A DNA stretch of 64,000 nucleotides from Planococcus plakortidis (GCF_001687605.2 NZ_CP016539.2:2138501-2202500); one strand, 5' to 3'. Numbered from the stretch's first letter, positions 44,170-52,926 are shown. Numbers and translations: made by a program. The notes: generated by a model from the letters alone, not told the origin.

Positions 44170-45315
44170 TTACATACCCGCCTTCAGCGGGATATGAAAC
44201 ATTAACACTGTTCCTTCGCCGAGTGTGGAGTTGATGAAGAACTCCCCGCCGATCAATTCAATCCGCTCCCTCATTCCGGTGAGGCCGAATGACTGGTCCT
44301 TGACGATTTCCTGGTCAAAGCCGGATCCATTGTCTTTGATGATAATGGACACTTGTTCGGCGAGCCACTCCATCTTGACTTCAATATCTGTCGATTTGCC
44401 GTGGCGGATTGCGTTCGAGACCGCTTCCTGCACAAGCCGGAAAATGGAAGTCTCAAAATTATTCGGTAGCCGGACCTCGTTTCCATTGGAATGGAAAAAC
44501 AGCCGGACGCCGCGATTGTATTCTTCAATCGTCTCCAGATACTTTTTCAAGGTCGGCACAAGTCCGAGATCGTCAAGCGCCATTGGACGCAAATCATAGA
44601 TGATGCGCCTGACTTCCGTGAGCGCTTGCCGTACCATATCCTTTAACGAAGAAATTTCCTTGAAGGCTTTATCCGCACCTTTTTCGCGGTAAGTTTTCTC
44701 GATTAAATCCGAGCGCAACAGGACGTTCGCCATCATCTGCGCAGGCCCATCATGGATCTCGCGCGACAGCCGCTTGCGTTCTTCTTCCTGGGCTTCGATG
44801 ATTCTTAAGCTGTAATCCTGCTTGCTTCTTGACTTGTCGACCGCATCCCCGAAATCTTCCAGATCCGATGACAAATAATTGGTGGCCACATTGATTTGAT
44901 TGACCAGCCGCTCTGCCCTTTCAATCGTCTGGAGAAGCTTTTGGAGTTTTCGCTGGAGCCGGTCCCGCTTTTGCCGGAACTTCTTTTCCTCGGCGCGGTT
45001 CAAAGATAATTGGACTTGCAGTTCGTTGGCCAGCTCAAAAGCTTCACGTACCTGGCTTTCAGTGAAAGACTCGAATGAACCTGATAATTCCGCGAGCCTT
45101 CTCCGCGCCGAACGGGTCCGCTCTTCAAGCGCGTCGCCTTCCGCGATGATGCGGCTGATGTTTGCCCTGACGTTCTCCAGTTCGTCTTTCATCTCTTCAT
45201 AGCTGTGGCGACTTTCTTCGCTAATGGCGAAAATATCCTGTTTCGACTGGTCCATCTTTGCGACCAGCTCGTCAAAGATGGAATCTAATGAAGTTCCATC
45301 ATTTTTCTTTGCCAT
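44170..45315 (-). CDS. degS: Sensor histidine kinase DegS
   Basis: This 381-residue cytoplasmic kinase partner of DegU has a long N-terminal coiled coil (about residues 30-170) as sensor, then HisKA_3 with the phospho-His in [13 protein letters not shown] and a C-terminal HATPase domain ([26 protein letters not shown]). There is no membrane segment, as in B. subtilis DegS. The start follows AAGGCGG. It is divergent from yvyE. Confidence 0.96.
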   Translation of the reverse strand: MAKKNDGTSLDSIFDELVAKMDQSKQDIFAISEESRHSYEEMKDELENVRANISRIIAEGDALEERTRSARRRLAELSGSFESFTESQVREAFELANELQVQLSLNRAEEKKFRQKRDRLQRKLQKLLQTIERAERLVNQINVATNYLSSDLEDFGDAVDKSRSKQDYSLRIIEAQEEERKRLSREIHDGPAQMMANVLLRSDLIEKTYREKGADKAFKEISSLKDMVRQALTEVRRIIYDLRPMALDDLGLVPTLKKYLETIEEYNRGVRLFFHSNGNEVRLPNNFETSIFRLVQEAVSNAIRHGKSTDIEVKMEWLAEQVSIIIKDNGSGFDQEIVKDQSFGLTGMRERIELIGGEFFINSTLGEGTVLMFHIPLKAGM

Positions 45316-45467
45316 TCTAAAACCGCCTTAGCTATACTTACTGTAACCATCCGTTTTCTTATTTCATGCGCTTACGGGCTTTAACAAGTATATCACTATA
45401 TACGCAACAGCATATTAAGAATACATTACAAATTATCTGATTTCATTTTACAACAGGGGGAATAAAA

Positions 45468-46103
45468 ATGCGAGAAAATTACATAACAGTAGGTTCTTCT
45501 GCCAGTGCAGAAATACTCATAAATAAGTCACGTTTCATCGGCCATGCCGCGAGAGCCGAGAGCGAAGAAGAAGCGCTGGCATTCATCGATTCGGTCAAGG
45601 CGCAACATCGCCAGGCTACCCACAATTGTTCAGCTTACCTCATCGGTGAACACGATTCGATACAAAAAGCGAACGATGACGGGGAACCAAGCGGAACGGC
45701 TGGCGTCCCTATGCTGGAAGTGCTGAAAAAACAAGGATTGAAAGATACCGTGCTGGTCGTGACGCGCTATTATGGCGGCATCAAATTGGGAGGCGGCGGT
45801 TTGATCAGGGCTTACGGAAAATCCGCTTCGGAAGCGATCGCCGCATCAGGCGTAGTGGAGCGCCGTTTGCATCATTTGATGAAGGTCTCCATCGACTATA
45901 CTTGGCTTGGCAAAATCGAGAACGAATTCCGCCAATCGGATTACCCCCTGGCAGGTATCGATTATTCCGATGTAGTGGTGCTCTCCATCCACGTGCCTGT
46001 CGAAAAACACCGCCAATTTATCGACTGGGTCAATGAACTGACAAATGGGCAAGCCGAAATCGAATCGGCGGATACCGAATTCCTCGAATTCCCCCACGCT
46101 TAG
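45468..46103 (+). CDS. yvyE: IMPACT/YigZ family protein (YvyE)
   Basis: This 211-residue UPF0029 protein has the family core SRFIGHAARAESEEEALAFI, then ATHNCSAYLIG, DDGEPSGTAGVPMLEVL and VVTRYYGGIKLGGGGLIRAYG. Relatives are linked to translation control, but the role in bacteria is not settled. The start follows a G-rich site (AGGGGGA). It lies between degS and an LCP gene, as in B. subtilis. Confidence 0.93.
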   Translation: MRENYITVGSSASAEILINKSRFIGHAARAESEEEALAFIDSVKAQHRQATHNCSAYLIGEHDSIQKANDDGEPSGTAGVPMLEVLKKQGLKDTVLVVTRYYGGIKLGGGGLIRAYGKSASEAIAASGVVERRLHHLMKVSIDYTWLGKIENEFRQSDYPLAGIDYSDVVVLSIHVPVEKHRQFIDWVNELTNGQAEIESADTEFLEFPHA

Positions 46104-46113
46104 TTTCTTTTCG

Positions 46114-46142
46114 TTTACGCACGGAAAAAATCACTGTATAAT
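46114..46142 (+). promoter_or_regulatory. Sigma-A promoter of the LCP gene
   Basis: TTTACG (46114-46119), a 17-bp spacer and perfect TATAAT (46137-46142), about 125 bp before the ATG at 46267. Confidence 0.65.
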
Positions 46143-46266
46143 ATCCACAGCACAAAAAAATGAAAATTCGTAAATTCACTATGCCCAACAGACCAGTGAA
46201 ATGAAACATGCATGTGCCCGGCTAAACACAAAGCCGCACATAATCCCCCTTAGAGGAGCAACTATA

Positions 46267-47343
46267 ATGAGTAGAAAAATGAAACGGGAGGCAAAATCCA
46301 GCCGGCGGCGTAAAATCGTCAAAATCTCTGCCATCCTGGCCGTCTCCCTGTTGATCAGTTTATCCGCTTTTGGAATTTGGCTCGTGAAAAAAGCCGAATT
46401 TGCGGCGAACAACGCATATGAATCTGCGGACGGCCGCGACAAATCCGATCTCCGCGATGAACAGGTCGAACCCTTGAACGACAATATCTCGATCCTGTTC
46501 ATCGGCATCGATGATAGTGCCGCAAGAAACCAAAGCAGCGATAACATCCGCTCAGATGCTTTGGTCTTGGCGACATTGAATAACGAGGATAAGTCCGTGA
46601 AGCTGGTGAGCATCCCGCGTGATACGTACACGCTCATCCCGGACTCTGGCTATGAAGACAAAATCACCCATGCTTACGCATTGAACGGCCCGCGATCGAC
46701 AATCGAAAGCGTGGAAGGCCTGCTCGATGTACCGGTTGATTATTACATGACGATGAACTTCGATGCCTTCGTCGATGTGGTCGATGCACTCGGTGGGATC
46801 ACTGCAGACGTCCCGTATGACCTGAAGGAAAAAGATGAAACGGATTCCCACAATGCGATCGAACTCAAAGAAGGTACCCAGCACCTTAATGGCAGTGAAG
46901 CATTGGCGCTGGCCAGAACCCGTTATTACGACAATGACATTGAACGCGGCAAGCGTCAGCAGATGATCCTTGAATCGATCATGGACAAAGCCTTATCTGC
47001 AGGATCCATCACTAAATATGGCAATGTCATCGATGCGGTCGGGGACAACATGAAAACCAATTTAAGTTTCCGCGATATGCAAGCATTTTTCGAATATGCG
47101 AAAAACGGTAAACCGGATGTGGAAACGATGAGCATCAAAGGTTACGATGATATGTCGACAGGCATTTACTATTATATGCCCGACGAAGAATCGCTTGAGG
47201 AATTGAAAGACATTCTCCAAAGCCACCTGGGGTTGAAACCCGATACTTCCAACCTTTCTTTAAATGAAGAAAATCTCACCGAGCAAGCTCTTCCAGCTCC
47301 TGGAACAGACCCTGAAGATGAACAAAAAAACTGGCAACCGTAA
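46267..47343 (+). CDS. LCP (LytR-CpsA-Psr) family cell-wall glycopolymer ligase
   Basis: This 358-residue membrane-anchored enzyme attaches teichoic acid or other glycopolymers to peptidoglycan outside the cell. A basic N-terminus and one membrane helix (about residues 18-40) are followed by the LCP domain: LFIGIDDS, RSDALVLATLN, VSIPRDTYT, KITHAYALNG, and LNGSEALALARTRYYDNDIERGKRQQ with its conserved Arg residues. ATG at 46267 follows GAGGAG; the upstream in-frame Met at 46201 lacks a site. It is adjacent to tagO, like tagV (yvhJ). Confidence 0.93.
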   Translation: MSRKMKREAKSSRRRKIVKISAILAVSLLISLSAFGIWLVKKAEFAANNAYESADGRDKSDLRDEQVEPLNDNISILFIGIDDSAARNQSSDNIRSDALVLATLNNEDKSVKLVSIPRDTYTLIPDSGYEDKITHAYALNGPRSTIESVEGLLDVPVDYYMTMNFDAFVDVVDALGGITADVPYDLKEKDETDSHNAIELKEGTQHLNGSEALALARTRYYDNDIERGKRQQMILESIMDKALSAGSITKYGNVIDAVGDNMKTNLSFRDMQAFFEYAKNGKPDVETMSIKGYDDMSTGIYYYMPDEESLEELKDILQSHLGLKPDTSNLSLNEENLTEQALPAPGTDPEDEQKNWQP

Positions 47344-47360
47344 TGGTTGCCAGTTTTTTT
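47324..47360 (+). terminator. Terminator after the LCP gene
   Basis: CTGGCAACC / GGTTGCCAG with a GTAAT loop, flanked by A7 and T7. The stem includes the last codons of the gene. Confidence 0.92.
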
Positions 47361-47382
47361 CGTTTCATGACCCGCCCAAAAT

Positions 47383-47408
47383 AAAAAAAGCGGCCGCAGC
47401 CGCTTTTT
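47383..47408 (-). terminator. Terminator after tagO
   Basis: AAAAAGCGGC / GCCGCTTTTT with a CGCA loop; the minus-strand T-run is strong and touches the tagO stop. Confidence 0.88.
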
Positions 47409-48483
47409 ATTTCCCTATCATTCTAACCAGATTGATCAATGGACGGTAATTCTTTCCTGCCAGCCCCACCACTTCCACGAACAATTCGATTGCCAATAGC
47501 ATGACGCCGATTAGCAGGATGCCTCCCCACAAAGTCGCTTGGGAGAACAGCAAGGCCGCAAGACCGAACAATGCGGAAATGCCATAGATGATCAGGACGG
47601 TCTGGCTATGCGAGAATCCGATATTCAGCAAGCAGTGGTGCAAATGGGACTTGTCTGCTTCTGAGATGGATTTCTTTTCGCGCACACGGCGTACAATCGC
47701 GAAGAAAGTATCTGAAATCGGCACGCCAAGCATGATGATCGGAATGATCAAGGCAACGACTGTTACGTTCTTGAACCCCATCAAAGCGAGCACTGAAATC
47801 ATGAAGCCGAGGAACAATGCCCCTGTATCCCCCATGAAAATCTTCGCGGGGTGGAAATTATAGAATAGGAAACCGATGGAACTTGCAGCCAGGATGGCCG
47901 CTGTGGACATGACGAACACATCGCCCATGATGAAGGCCATCGCCGTCAGCGTCAATAACGCAACCGTGGAAACCCCAGCAGCCAGCCCATCGAGCCCGTC
48001 AATCAAGTTGATGGCGTTGGTGATGCCGACGATCCAAATGATCGTCAACGGAATGCTGAAGTAGCCGAAATCCAGCACGCCGCCGAACGGCAAGTTAATG
48101 AATGAAATTTCGAGCCCGCCGCCAATGACCACGACGCCGGCCGCAGCCAATTGCCCGAGCATCTTGGCTTTCGCTGTAATTTCAAGCATGTCATCCAAGA
48201 CGCCCGTTACGATAATCAAAAACGCACCGATGATGATAGCTGTTTCGATCGGGATCAGCGATGCTTCAAATGCGGCTGAAACCGGATCTTTCGGTTGAAG
48301 GAAAAGATAAGCGATCAGAAATGATCCGAATATGGCTAATCCGCCCAGGCGCGGCATGATCCTTGCATGTACTTTTCGGTAATTGGGCCGATCCACTGCC
48401 CCGATGCGAAATGCCAATCTCTTCACAAGGGGTGTCAGGAGAATCGAAGCGATGAATGCCACAACCAGTGTAAGGTATAGCAT
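47407..48483 (-). CDS. tagO: Undecaprenyl-phosphate GlcNAc-1-phosphate transferase TagO
   Basis: TagO moves GlcNAc-1-P from UDP-GlcNAc onto undecaprenyl phosphate, the first step of wall teichoic acid linkage-unit synthesis. The 358-residue protein has about eleven helices and MraY/WecA signatures: NYRKVHARIMPRLGGLAIFG, NAINLIDGLDGLAAGVS (catalytic Asp), NFHPAKIFMGDTGALFLGF, and HLHHCLL. A much longer open frame exists upstream, but ATG at 48483 follows AAGGAGG and fits the family. Its partner LCP gene is adjacent and convergent. Confidence 0.95.
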   Translation of the reverse strand: MLYLTLVVAFIASILLTPLVKRLAFRIGAVDRPNYRKVHARIMPRLGGLAIFGSFLIAYLFLQPKDPVSAAFEASLIPIETAIIIGAFLIIVTGVLDDMLEITAKAKMLGQLAAAGVVVIGGGLEISFINLPFGGVLDFGYFSIPLTIIWIVGITNAINLIDGLDGLAAGVSTVALLTLTAMAFIMGDVFVMSTAAILAASSIGFLFYNFHPAKIFMGDTGALFLGFMISVLALMGFKNVTVVALIIPIIMLGVPISDTFFAIVRRVREKKSISEADKSHLHHCLLNIGFSHSQTVLIIYGISALFGLAALLFSQATLWGGILLIGVMLLAIELFVEVVGLAGKNYRPLINLVRMIGK

Positions 48484-48531
48484 GTCCTTCCTCCTTAAAA
48501 AATCTCTCATTTTGCATACATATCCATCATC

Positions 48532-48540
48532 ATTATAGCA
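48532..48540 (-). promoter_or_regulatory. Extended -10 promoter of tagO
   Basis: On the minus strand TGC-TATAAT, an extended -10, lies about 50 bp before the tagO ATG. No good -35 is seen. Confidence 0.45.
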
Positions 48541-48707
48541 TGGACCGTAAAAAAGAAAAGTGATATATATTGTAAGCTTCTTTCTTTCCTTAAGTAATAG
48601 ACGGCTTTCACGAAGAAAAAGTTTCCGGCTTCCCTTCCTTTTGTTGAAATAATCGCTAAGCTGATACTTTTGGCACAAGCAACATGCCTTTTCATTAATT
48701 TTCAGAA
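48541..48707. other. Intergenic region between tagO and the LRV-like gene
   Basis: AT-rich stretch without a supported gene. It includes a CodY-like sequence AATTTTCAGAATTGA at 48697-48711 (11 leading matches to AATTTTCWGAAAATT). Confidence 0.3.
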
Positions 48708-48752
48708 TTGACAGGCACTTTTTATAGTATTATATCCATAATATGCTATAAT
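48708..48752 (+). promoter_or_regulatory. Promoter region of the LRV-like gene
   Basis: A perfect -35 TTGACA (48708-48713) with a 17-bp spacer to TATATC (48731-48736). A second -10-like TATAAT lies at 48747-48752. The CodY-like box overlaps the -35. Confidence 0.5.
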
Positions 48753-48801
48753 AAACACATAGGTCACGAATATCATACTAATTTGAGCGGGAGTGCGGAA
48801 T

Positions 48802-49092
48802 ATGGACAGCAATCTTCTATTTTATGCATCCAAGAAAGAATGGTCTCCTTCCGATGAAGCAGCTGTGTTGAAAATGGAATACCCTAAACGGGCTGAGCTT
48901 GCGCGGTCGATCAATTGCGAAGGGCTTCTCGTCGACTTGTCACTCGATCAGCATCCCGAAGTCCGCAAAGGGGTCGCTGCCAATGCAGCCACTCCAATAA
49001 CTACATTAAGGCGTCTGGCTGAACAGGATTTATGCATTTCAGTACAGGAAAAAGCACAAGAGACCCTTAAAGAACAAACGCTCGAATCATAG
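48802..49092 (+). CDS. Small protein with leucine-rich-repeat-variant (LRV)-like motif
   Basis: This 96-residue cytoplasmic protein has no membrane segment. The segment HPEVRKGVAANAATPITTLRRLAEQD resembles the LRV helical repeat (pattern VR..vA.N..TP...L..L), so a small protein-binding helical fold is likely. ATG at 48802 follows GGGAG; a GTG three codons earlier overlaps that site. It is monocistronic with its own promoter and terminator. The function is unknown. Confidence 0.72.
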   Translation: MDSNLLFYASKKEWSPSDEAAVLKMEYPKRAELARSINCEGLLVDLSLDQHPEVRKGVAANAATPITTLRRLAEQDLCISVQEKAQETLKEQTLES

Positions 49093-49098
49093 ATTGAT

Positions 49099-49129
49099 GC
49101 TTCCCTTGCTGTTTTCGGGAAGCTTTTTT
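49099..49129 (+). terminator. Terminator after the LRV-like gene
   Basis: GCTTCCC / GGGAAGC stem followed by six T residues. Confidence 0.85.
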
Positions 49130-49142
49130 CAATTGCCCGAAG

Positions 49143-49167
49143 GTTTATAAGACGCCAAAAAGGCTAT
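49143..49167 (+). promoter_or_regulatory. Sigma-B promoter of csbD
   Basis: GTTTAT (49143-49148), a 13-bp spacer and GGCTAT (49162-49167), close to the sigma-B consensus GTTTAA-N12/15-GGGTAT and 35 bp before the csbD ATG. Confidence 0.75.
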
Positions 49168-49202
49168 ATAAACAGTAAAGATATTCAAAAGGAGGCATTT
49201 AA

Positions 49203-49394
49203 ATGGCTGATAAAGAAGGTTTCTCAGATAAGCTGAAAGGTGCCGTCAGCAAAGGCAAGGGCGAAGTGAAAGACCAGGTCGGCAATGCAACCGACAACCC
49301 GGACCTGCAAGCTGAAGGCAAAGCCGACAAAACCAAAGGCAAAGTTCAGGATACGGTCGGCAAGTTCAAGGAAGGCTTCAATAAAGACAAATAA
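49203..49394 (+). CDS. csbD: CsbD family general stress protein
   Basis: This 63-residue very hydrophilic protein is rich in K, D, G and Q, with the CsbD pattern (DKLKGAVSKGKGEVKDQVGNATDNPDLQAEGKADKTKGKVQ split over two similar halves). CsbD proteins accumulate under sigma-B stress; the mechanism is unknown, perhaps hydration protection. The ribosome site AAAGGAGG is strong, and a sigma-B promoter and own terminator make it a single-gene unit. Confidence 0.93.
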   Translation: MADKEGFSDKLKGAVSKGKGEVKDQVGNATDNPDLQAEGKADKTKGKVQDTVGKFKEGFNKDK

Positions 49395-49402
49395 ACTCAC
49401 AC

Positions 49403-49430
49403 AACCCGGCGGAATTGCCGGGTTATTTTA
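49403..49430 (+). terminator. Terminator after csbD
   Basis: AACCCGGC / GCCGGGTT with a GGAATT loop, followed by ATTTTATTT. Confidence 0.85.
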
Positions 49431-49516
49431 TTTCCAAATTTTAATTTTCATAACTGCGTGAATTCAGTTATAATAAGTCCTTGTGTGGCTATGTTTAATT
49501 TAAAAGGAGAACTCCT

Positions 49517-50839
49517 ATGAATAAGAAAACGCTTACAAATTCAGAAACTTTGACCATCGGACTTATGCTTTTCGCGCTGTTCCTCGGTGCCGGAAATTTA
49601 ATCTTCCCTCCTTATCTCGGCCAATTGGCAGGCGAACAATTGCTTCCTGCCATCATCGGTTTTCTGTTGACCGGCGTCGGCTTGCCGTTATTGGGCATAC
49701 TAGCCATCGCAAAAGCCGGCGGGGACTTGCAATCGATTGCCGGCCGGGTCCATCCGGTCTTCGGCATCGTTTTCACGATGATTGTCTATTTGGCGATCGG
49801 CCCATTCTTCGGGATCCCCCGAACAGCCACCGTCGCGTTTGAAATCGGCACTGCGCCTTTCTTGTCTGCTGACATGGCTTCATCGTTCTGGTCCTTGTTT
49901 CTGTTTACGATGATCTTCTTCGCCATCACCGTGCTATTTGCGTTGAACCCGACCAAACTAGTCGACCGCATCGGTAAAATCCTGACACCGATCCTTATCG
50001 TTGTCATCGGCTTCCTTGCCGTCAAGAGTTTTCTGACGCCGATGGGCCCGATCGGTGCACCTGTCGGAAATTACGATACTGAAGCGTTTTTCGAAAGCTT
50101 CCTGCAAGGATATTTGACGATGGACGCGATTGCCGCGCTGGTGTTCGGGATTGTCATCATCCAGTCGATCCGCTCCAAAGGGGTGGAAGACAAGAATACG
50201 ATCCTGAAAACGACCGCTTACGCCGGGTTCATCGCGGCAGCCGGTTTGTCGCTGGTTTATATATCCTTAAGCTATATCGGCGCGACCAGCGTAGAAGCAA
50301 TCGGCATGCAAGAAAACGGCGGCGAAGTGATCGCGCTTGCTTCACGAGTGCTATACGGGGAAATCGGCGGCATCATCCTGGCTGCCGCCATCACATTCGC
50401 CTGTTTGACAACTTCCATCGGGCTCGTGTCAGCGACATCCCAGTTTTTCAATAAGATCTTCCCGCAATTGCCCTATGTAGTCTATGTATTCATTTTCGCA
50501 GGGTTTTCAACCCTCATTGCCAATGTGGGGCTGACCCAATTGATTGCCATTTCATTGCCGGTGTTGCTGGCTATTTATCCGCTTGCGATCGTCTTGGTGA
50601 TCCTATCATTTTTCGATTATTCATTTTACCGAAAGTCGTATGTCTACATCATACCGCTTGTTTTGACAGGTATTGTGAGTGTCTTTGATGCCTTGAAGAG
50701 TTCGGGTCTCGAATTCGATGCAGTCACCCAAATTTTCTCTTATCTGCCTTTCTATGAACAAGGAATCGGCTGGCTAATCCCGGCAATCGCGGGAACACTT
50801 GCAGGCGTCATCATTGCACGCACCACCCACAAAAAATAA
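49517..50839 (+). CDS. brnQ: Branched-chain amino acid:cation symporter BrnQ
   Basis: This 440-residue twelve-helix importer brings in Leu, Ile and Val with Na+ or H+. It has LFALFLGAGNLIFPPYLGQLAG at the start, GIPRTATVAFEIGTAPF, and QGYLTMDAIAALVFGIVII, typical of the LIVCS family. The start follows AAAAGGAG. TATAAT stands about 45 bp upstream without a clear -35, and a partial CodY-like AATTTTCATAA lies near it; CodY control is known for the Bacillus gene but only suggested here. Confidence 0.95.
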   Translation: MNKKTLTNSETLTIGLMLFALFLGAGNLIFPPYLGQLAGEQLLPAIIGFLLTGVGLPLLGILAIAKAGGDLQSIAGRVHPVFGIVFTMIVYLAIGPFFGIPRTATVAFEIGTAPFLSADMASSFWSLFLFTMIFFAITVLFALNPTKLVDRIGKILTPILIVVIGFLAVKSFLTPMGPIGAPVGNYDTEAFFESFLQGYLTMDAIAALVFGIVIIQSIRSKGVEDKNTILKTTAYAGFIAAAGLSLVYISLSYIGATSVEAIGMQENGGEVIALASRVLYGEIGGIILAAAITFACLTTSIGLVSATSQFFNKIFPQLPYVVYVFIFAGFSTLIANVGLTQLIAISLPVLLAIYPLAIVLVILSFFDYSFYRKSYVYIIPLVLTGIVSVFDALKSSGLEFDAVTQIFSYLPFYEQGIGWLIPAIAGTLAGVIIARTTHKK

Positions 50840-50848
50840 GGCAACACA

Positions 50849-50890
50849 TAAAAAAGGCCGGAGAAATTTAAAATTTCTTCGGCCTTTTTT
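50849..50890. terminator. Bidirectional terminator between brnQ and the YflT-domain gene
   Basis: AAAAAAGGCCGGAGAAATTT pairs with AAATTTCTTCGGCCTTTTTT, one G-T pair, with T-runs on both strands between convergent genes. Confidence 0.9.
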
Positions 50891-50894
50891 CTTA

Positions 50895-51839
50895 TCAGAA
50901 TAGACGCGGCGTCGGTGGTGTACCGGTCTTTTTCTCAACATTCTTATGGAAATCATCAACGTCTCTCGGGTTTTTCGGTGATTCGAAATCGTCACGGCGA
51001 TCACTCTCCGCTAGATGCTCTTCTTCTGAATCCCGCCCGAACGGCGCTGGCCCAAGGTTGGGATCGACTCCCGGGGAAGGTTCATCTTGCCGGCGGTTCA
51101 CGCCGTCCTCCCGGTTCAATTCCTTTACACCAGCCCCATCGCCGAGTTTCGGTTCATGTTCCATCCGCTTTTCCGATGGCTTTTCAGCCTCTGCCGGCTC
51201 CGCACGGTCGCTGGTCGGATGGATTTCAGCACCTTTTAGCCGGGAATCCTGTGATTTGCTGTGCATTTGTGTTTTGTTTGTCTCTTCGCGTGTCGCATCG
51301 GTCGTGTAGATGCCATCAACCCCTGTATCGTGACCGCCTTCATGCTTTTGGATGTCCTTGTCGATGAGCTTTTCATCATGATGCATCCTGCCGTCACGTT
51401 CTACATCGCGGCCAAACGGCGCAAATGCTGTATTGCGTTCCCCGGCATCCAAGTCCATCGGGTTGTTGTCGTCAGAATGGGACGAGAAGTGTTCGCTTTC
51501 CCCATTTCCGCCAGGTGCACCATCCGTATACAATAGGACAGCCCCCCGTTCGATTTCACGATCGTAATAGTCGGCCGTATCGCGATCGACGCCGAATTCG
51601 TCCAGCTTAGCGCGTGCTTTGTCTTCTCCGGTCAATAGGGTTTTCATGCGGTTACTGAAAGAATTGGCTTTGTCCGAATCCACGCCATAGCGATCATGAG
51701 CTTCATTCACTAAGTTTTTATCGTTAGCAAGCACGTGGATATCTTCATTCCGATAACCTTTGGAAATAAGTGCTTCCAGAGCACGTTCCATTTCATCCTG
51801 TGAGTAAACGATTTCAAATTGACGGTTTGTCTGTGCCAT
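50895..51839 (-). CDS. General stress protein with YflT domain and long acidic tail
   Basis: This 314-residue protein has an N-terminal YflT/GSP17M domain (about residues 5-110; VYSQDEMERALEALISKGYRNEDIHVLAND ... AVLLYTDG). A tail of about 200 residues follows, low in hydrophobics and rich in D, E, K, R, H and G, probably disordered. The tail has two similar segments, NTAFAPFGRDVERD and GPAPFGRDSEEE. It is soluble with no signal peptide. The start follows AGGAGG and a sigma-B promoter lies 40 bp upstream. A role in general stress survival is inferred. Confidence 0.85.
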   Translation of the reverse strand: MAQTNRQFEIVYSQDEMERALEALISKGYRNEDIHVLANDKNLVNEAHDRYGVDSDKANSFSNRMKTLLTGEDKARAKLDEFGVDRDTADYYDREIERGAVLLYTDGAPGGNGESEHFSSHSDDNNPMDLDAGERNTAFAPFGRDVERDGRMHHDEKLIDKDIQKHEGGHDTGVDGIYTTDATREETNKTQMHSKSQDSRLKGAEIHPTSDRAEPAEAEKPSEKRMEHEPKLGDGAGVKELNREDGVNRRQDEPSPGVDPNLGPAPFGRDSEEEHLAESDRRDDFESPKNPRDVDDFHKNVEKKTGTPPTPRLF

Positions 51840-51877
51840 TCATAAAACCTCCTGATTTAACTTGTCTTGCTTTCTGT

Positions 51878-51904
51878 TTACCCGCACCTTGTCATTACTA
51901 AAAC
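51878..51904 (-). promoter_or_regulatory. Sigma-B promoter of the first YflT-domain gene
   Basis: On the minus strand GTTTTA (51904-51899), a 15-bp spacer and GGGTAA (51883-51878), a close match to the sigma-B consensus. Confidence 0.75.
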
Positions 51905-51962
51905 ATTTCGTTTCTTCTACATGATCAATCTAGGCTTTCCGACAAACTGGACGTTTGCCATA

Positions 51963-51995
51963 TTAAAACCCCGATCCTGAGACGATCGGGGCTAA
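51963..51995 (-). terminator. Hairpin after the second YflT-domain gene
   Basis: AAAACCCCGATC (51965-51974 core) pairs with GATCGGGG near 51984-51991, just past the stop at 52000, with a T-rich tail on the minus strand. Confidence 0.7.
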
Positions 51996-51999
51996 CAAC

Positions 52000-52593
52000 T
52001 CATCTATATTTCTTATTGGTTTTGCTTTGCGCTTCGGTCTTGCTGGTCCCGCCCCTGGCTTTTTCGACTTCCGGTTTTTCCTGTGTCGTAAAGGAAACAT
52101 GCCGTTCGTCCTTTACCAATGTCGGATCCTGGAGGAAAGTCTCCCCCCGGGCAAAACGGTCTTCCTGTTCATCATAATTATTGTCGACGGATTGGATGAA
52201 CTGCTGGCGTTCCGCATCAGTCGGTTCGTGCTCCGGTGCCCCCTCCGATTGTTTCAGGGCATCGATTATCCCTTTCCGTTCATTTTCTACATATAATAAA
52301 ATACCGCCTTTAGCCACATCCTCCGTGTAACGTTTCGATTCTGCATCGGATAAGCCGAGCGAATCGATGGTCTCTTTGACTGCACTTTTCCCAGTCACGA
52401 AACTTTTCATCTTATCCACGAACGATCCTGCCTGTTCGACTTCCAGTTGACGGCCATCGAGTTGCTCTGGCTCTTCAGCCACTGCATGTATTTCGTCGGC
52501 AGAATACCCTTGTTCATTATATTGGCGCAACTTTCGGTCAAGATCCTCCTGCGAATATACAATTCCTAACACTTTTTTATTTGACGAGTTCAT
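52000..52593 (-). CDS. General stress protein with YflT domain (second copy)
   Basis: This 197-residue paralogue of the protein at 50895-51839 has an N-terminal YflT domain (VLGIVYSQEDLDRKLRQYNEQGYSADEIHAVAEE split by a short loop; GGILLYVENE) and a polar tail with many E, K and T. The frame stays open to an ATG at 52629 with an apparent AAGGA site, but that site is inside the sigma-B -10 region, so the mRNA would start too late. ATG at 52593 follows GGGGG at 7 bases and is preferred; two adjacent ATGs at 52599 and 52596 are alternatives. Confidence 0.85.
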   Translation of the reverse strand: MNSSNKKVLGIVYSQEDLDRKLRQYNEQGYSADEIHAVAEEPEQLDGRQLEVEQAGSFVDKMKSFVTGKSAVKETIDSLGLSDAESKRYTEDVAKGGILLYVENERKGIIDALKQSEGAPEHEPTDAERQQFIQSVDNNYDEQEDRFARGETFLQDPTLVKDERHVSFTTQEKPEVEKARGGTSKTEAQSKTNKKYR

Positions 52594-52638
52594 CATCATA
52601 CCCCCATTTGAGTGAATTGGCTGTTCCATTATTCTTCC

Positions 52639-52665
52639 TTACCCGTCCTTGTACTTTATCTAAAC
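52639..52665 (-). promoter_or_regulatory. Sigma-B promoter of the second YflT-domain gene
   Basis: On the minus strand GTTTAG (52665-52660), a 15-bp spacer and GGGTAA (52644-52639). Its position decides the start codon of the gene downstream. Confidence 0.78.
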
Positions 52666-52806
52666 TTTCATGAAATTATTCCGATAGAACAATAGGACTA
52701 GTAGTAAGTCCAAATGCTGTAATGATTTGGTTATATTTTTGGTCATTAGGCACTTTTTACCTTTTTTCTCAAAACAAGAGTTATGGAAATAAAAATGCAG
52801 TTTATT

Positions 52807-52835
52807 TTGAAAATTGATGCTATCATAGATTTAAT
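52807..52835 (+). promoter_or_regulatory. Sigma-A promoter of the receptor-peptide operon
   Basis: TTGAAA (52807-52812), a 17-bp spacer and TTTAAT (52830-52835) in an AT-rich stretch, about 150 bp before the receptor ATG. Confidence 0.6.
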
Positions 52836-52906
52836 ATATGTAATTAAAGTAAAATGTGGATGTGGAGGCGGTAATTATCGTACTTAACAATCTCTCGGAT
52901 ATACGC

Positions 52907-52926
52907 TGGCCAGGGCCGCCTGGCCA
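52907..52926 (+). other. Leader hairpin upstream of the receptor gene
   Basis: Perfect 8-bp GC-rich stem TGGCCAGG / CCTGGCCA with a 4-base loop, inside the 5' leader between promoter and start codon. No T-run follows. It may stabilise the RNA or take part in control. Confidence 0.5.

Noticed and set aside
48484-48678. N-terminal extension of TagO
   Set aside because: The frame is open but crosses the extended -10 promoter and lacks a ribosome site; the family start is at 48483.
52594-52629. Upstream ATG start for the second YflT-domain gene
   Set aside because: Its apparent AAGGA ribosome site is part of the sigma-B -10 region, so the mRNA would begin at or after it.
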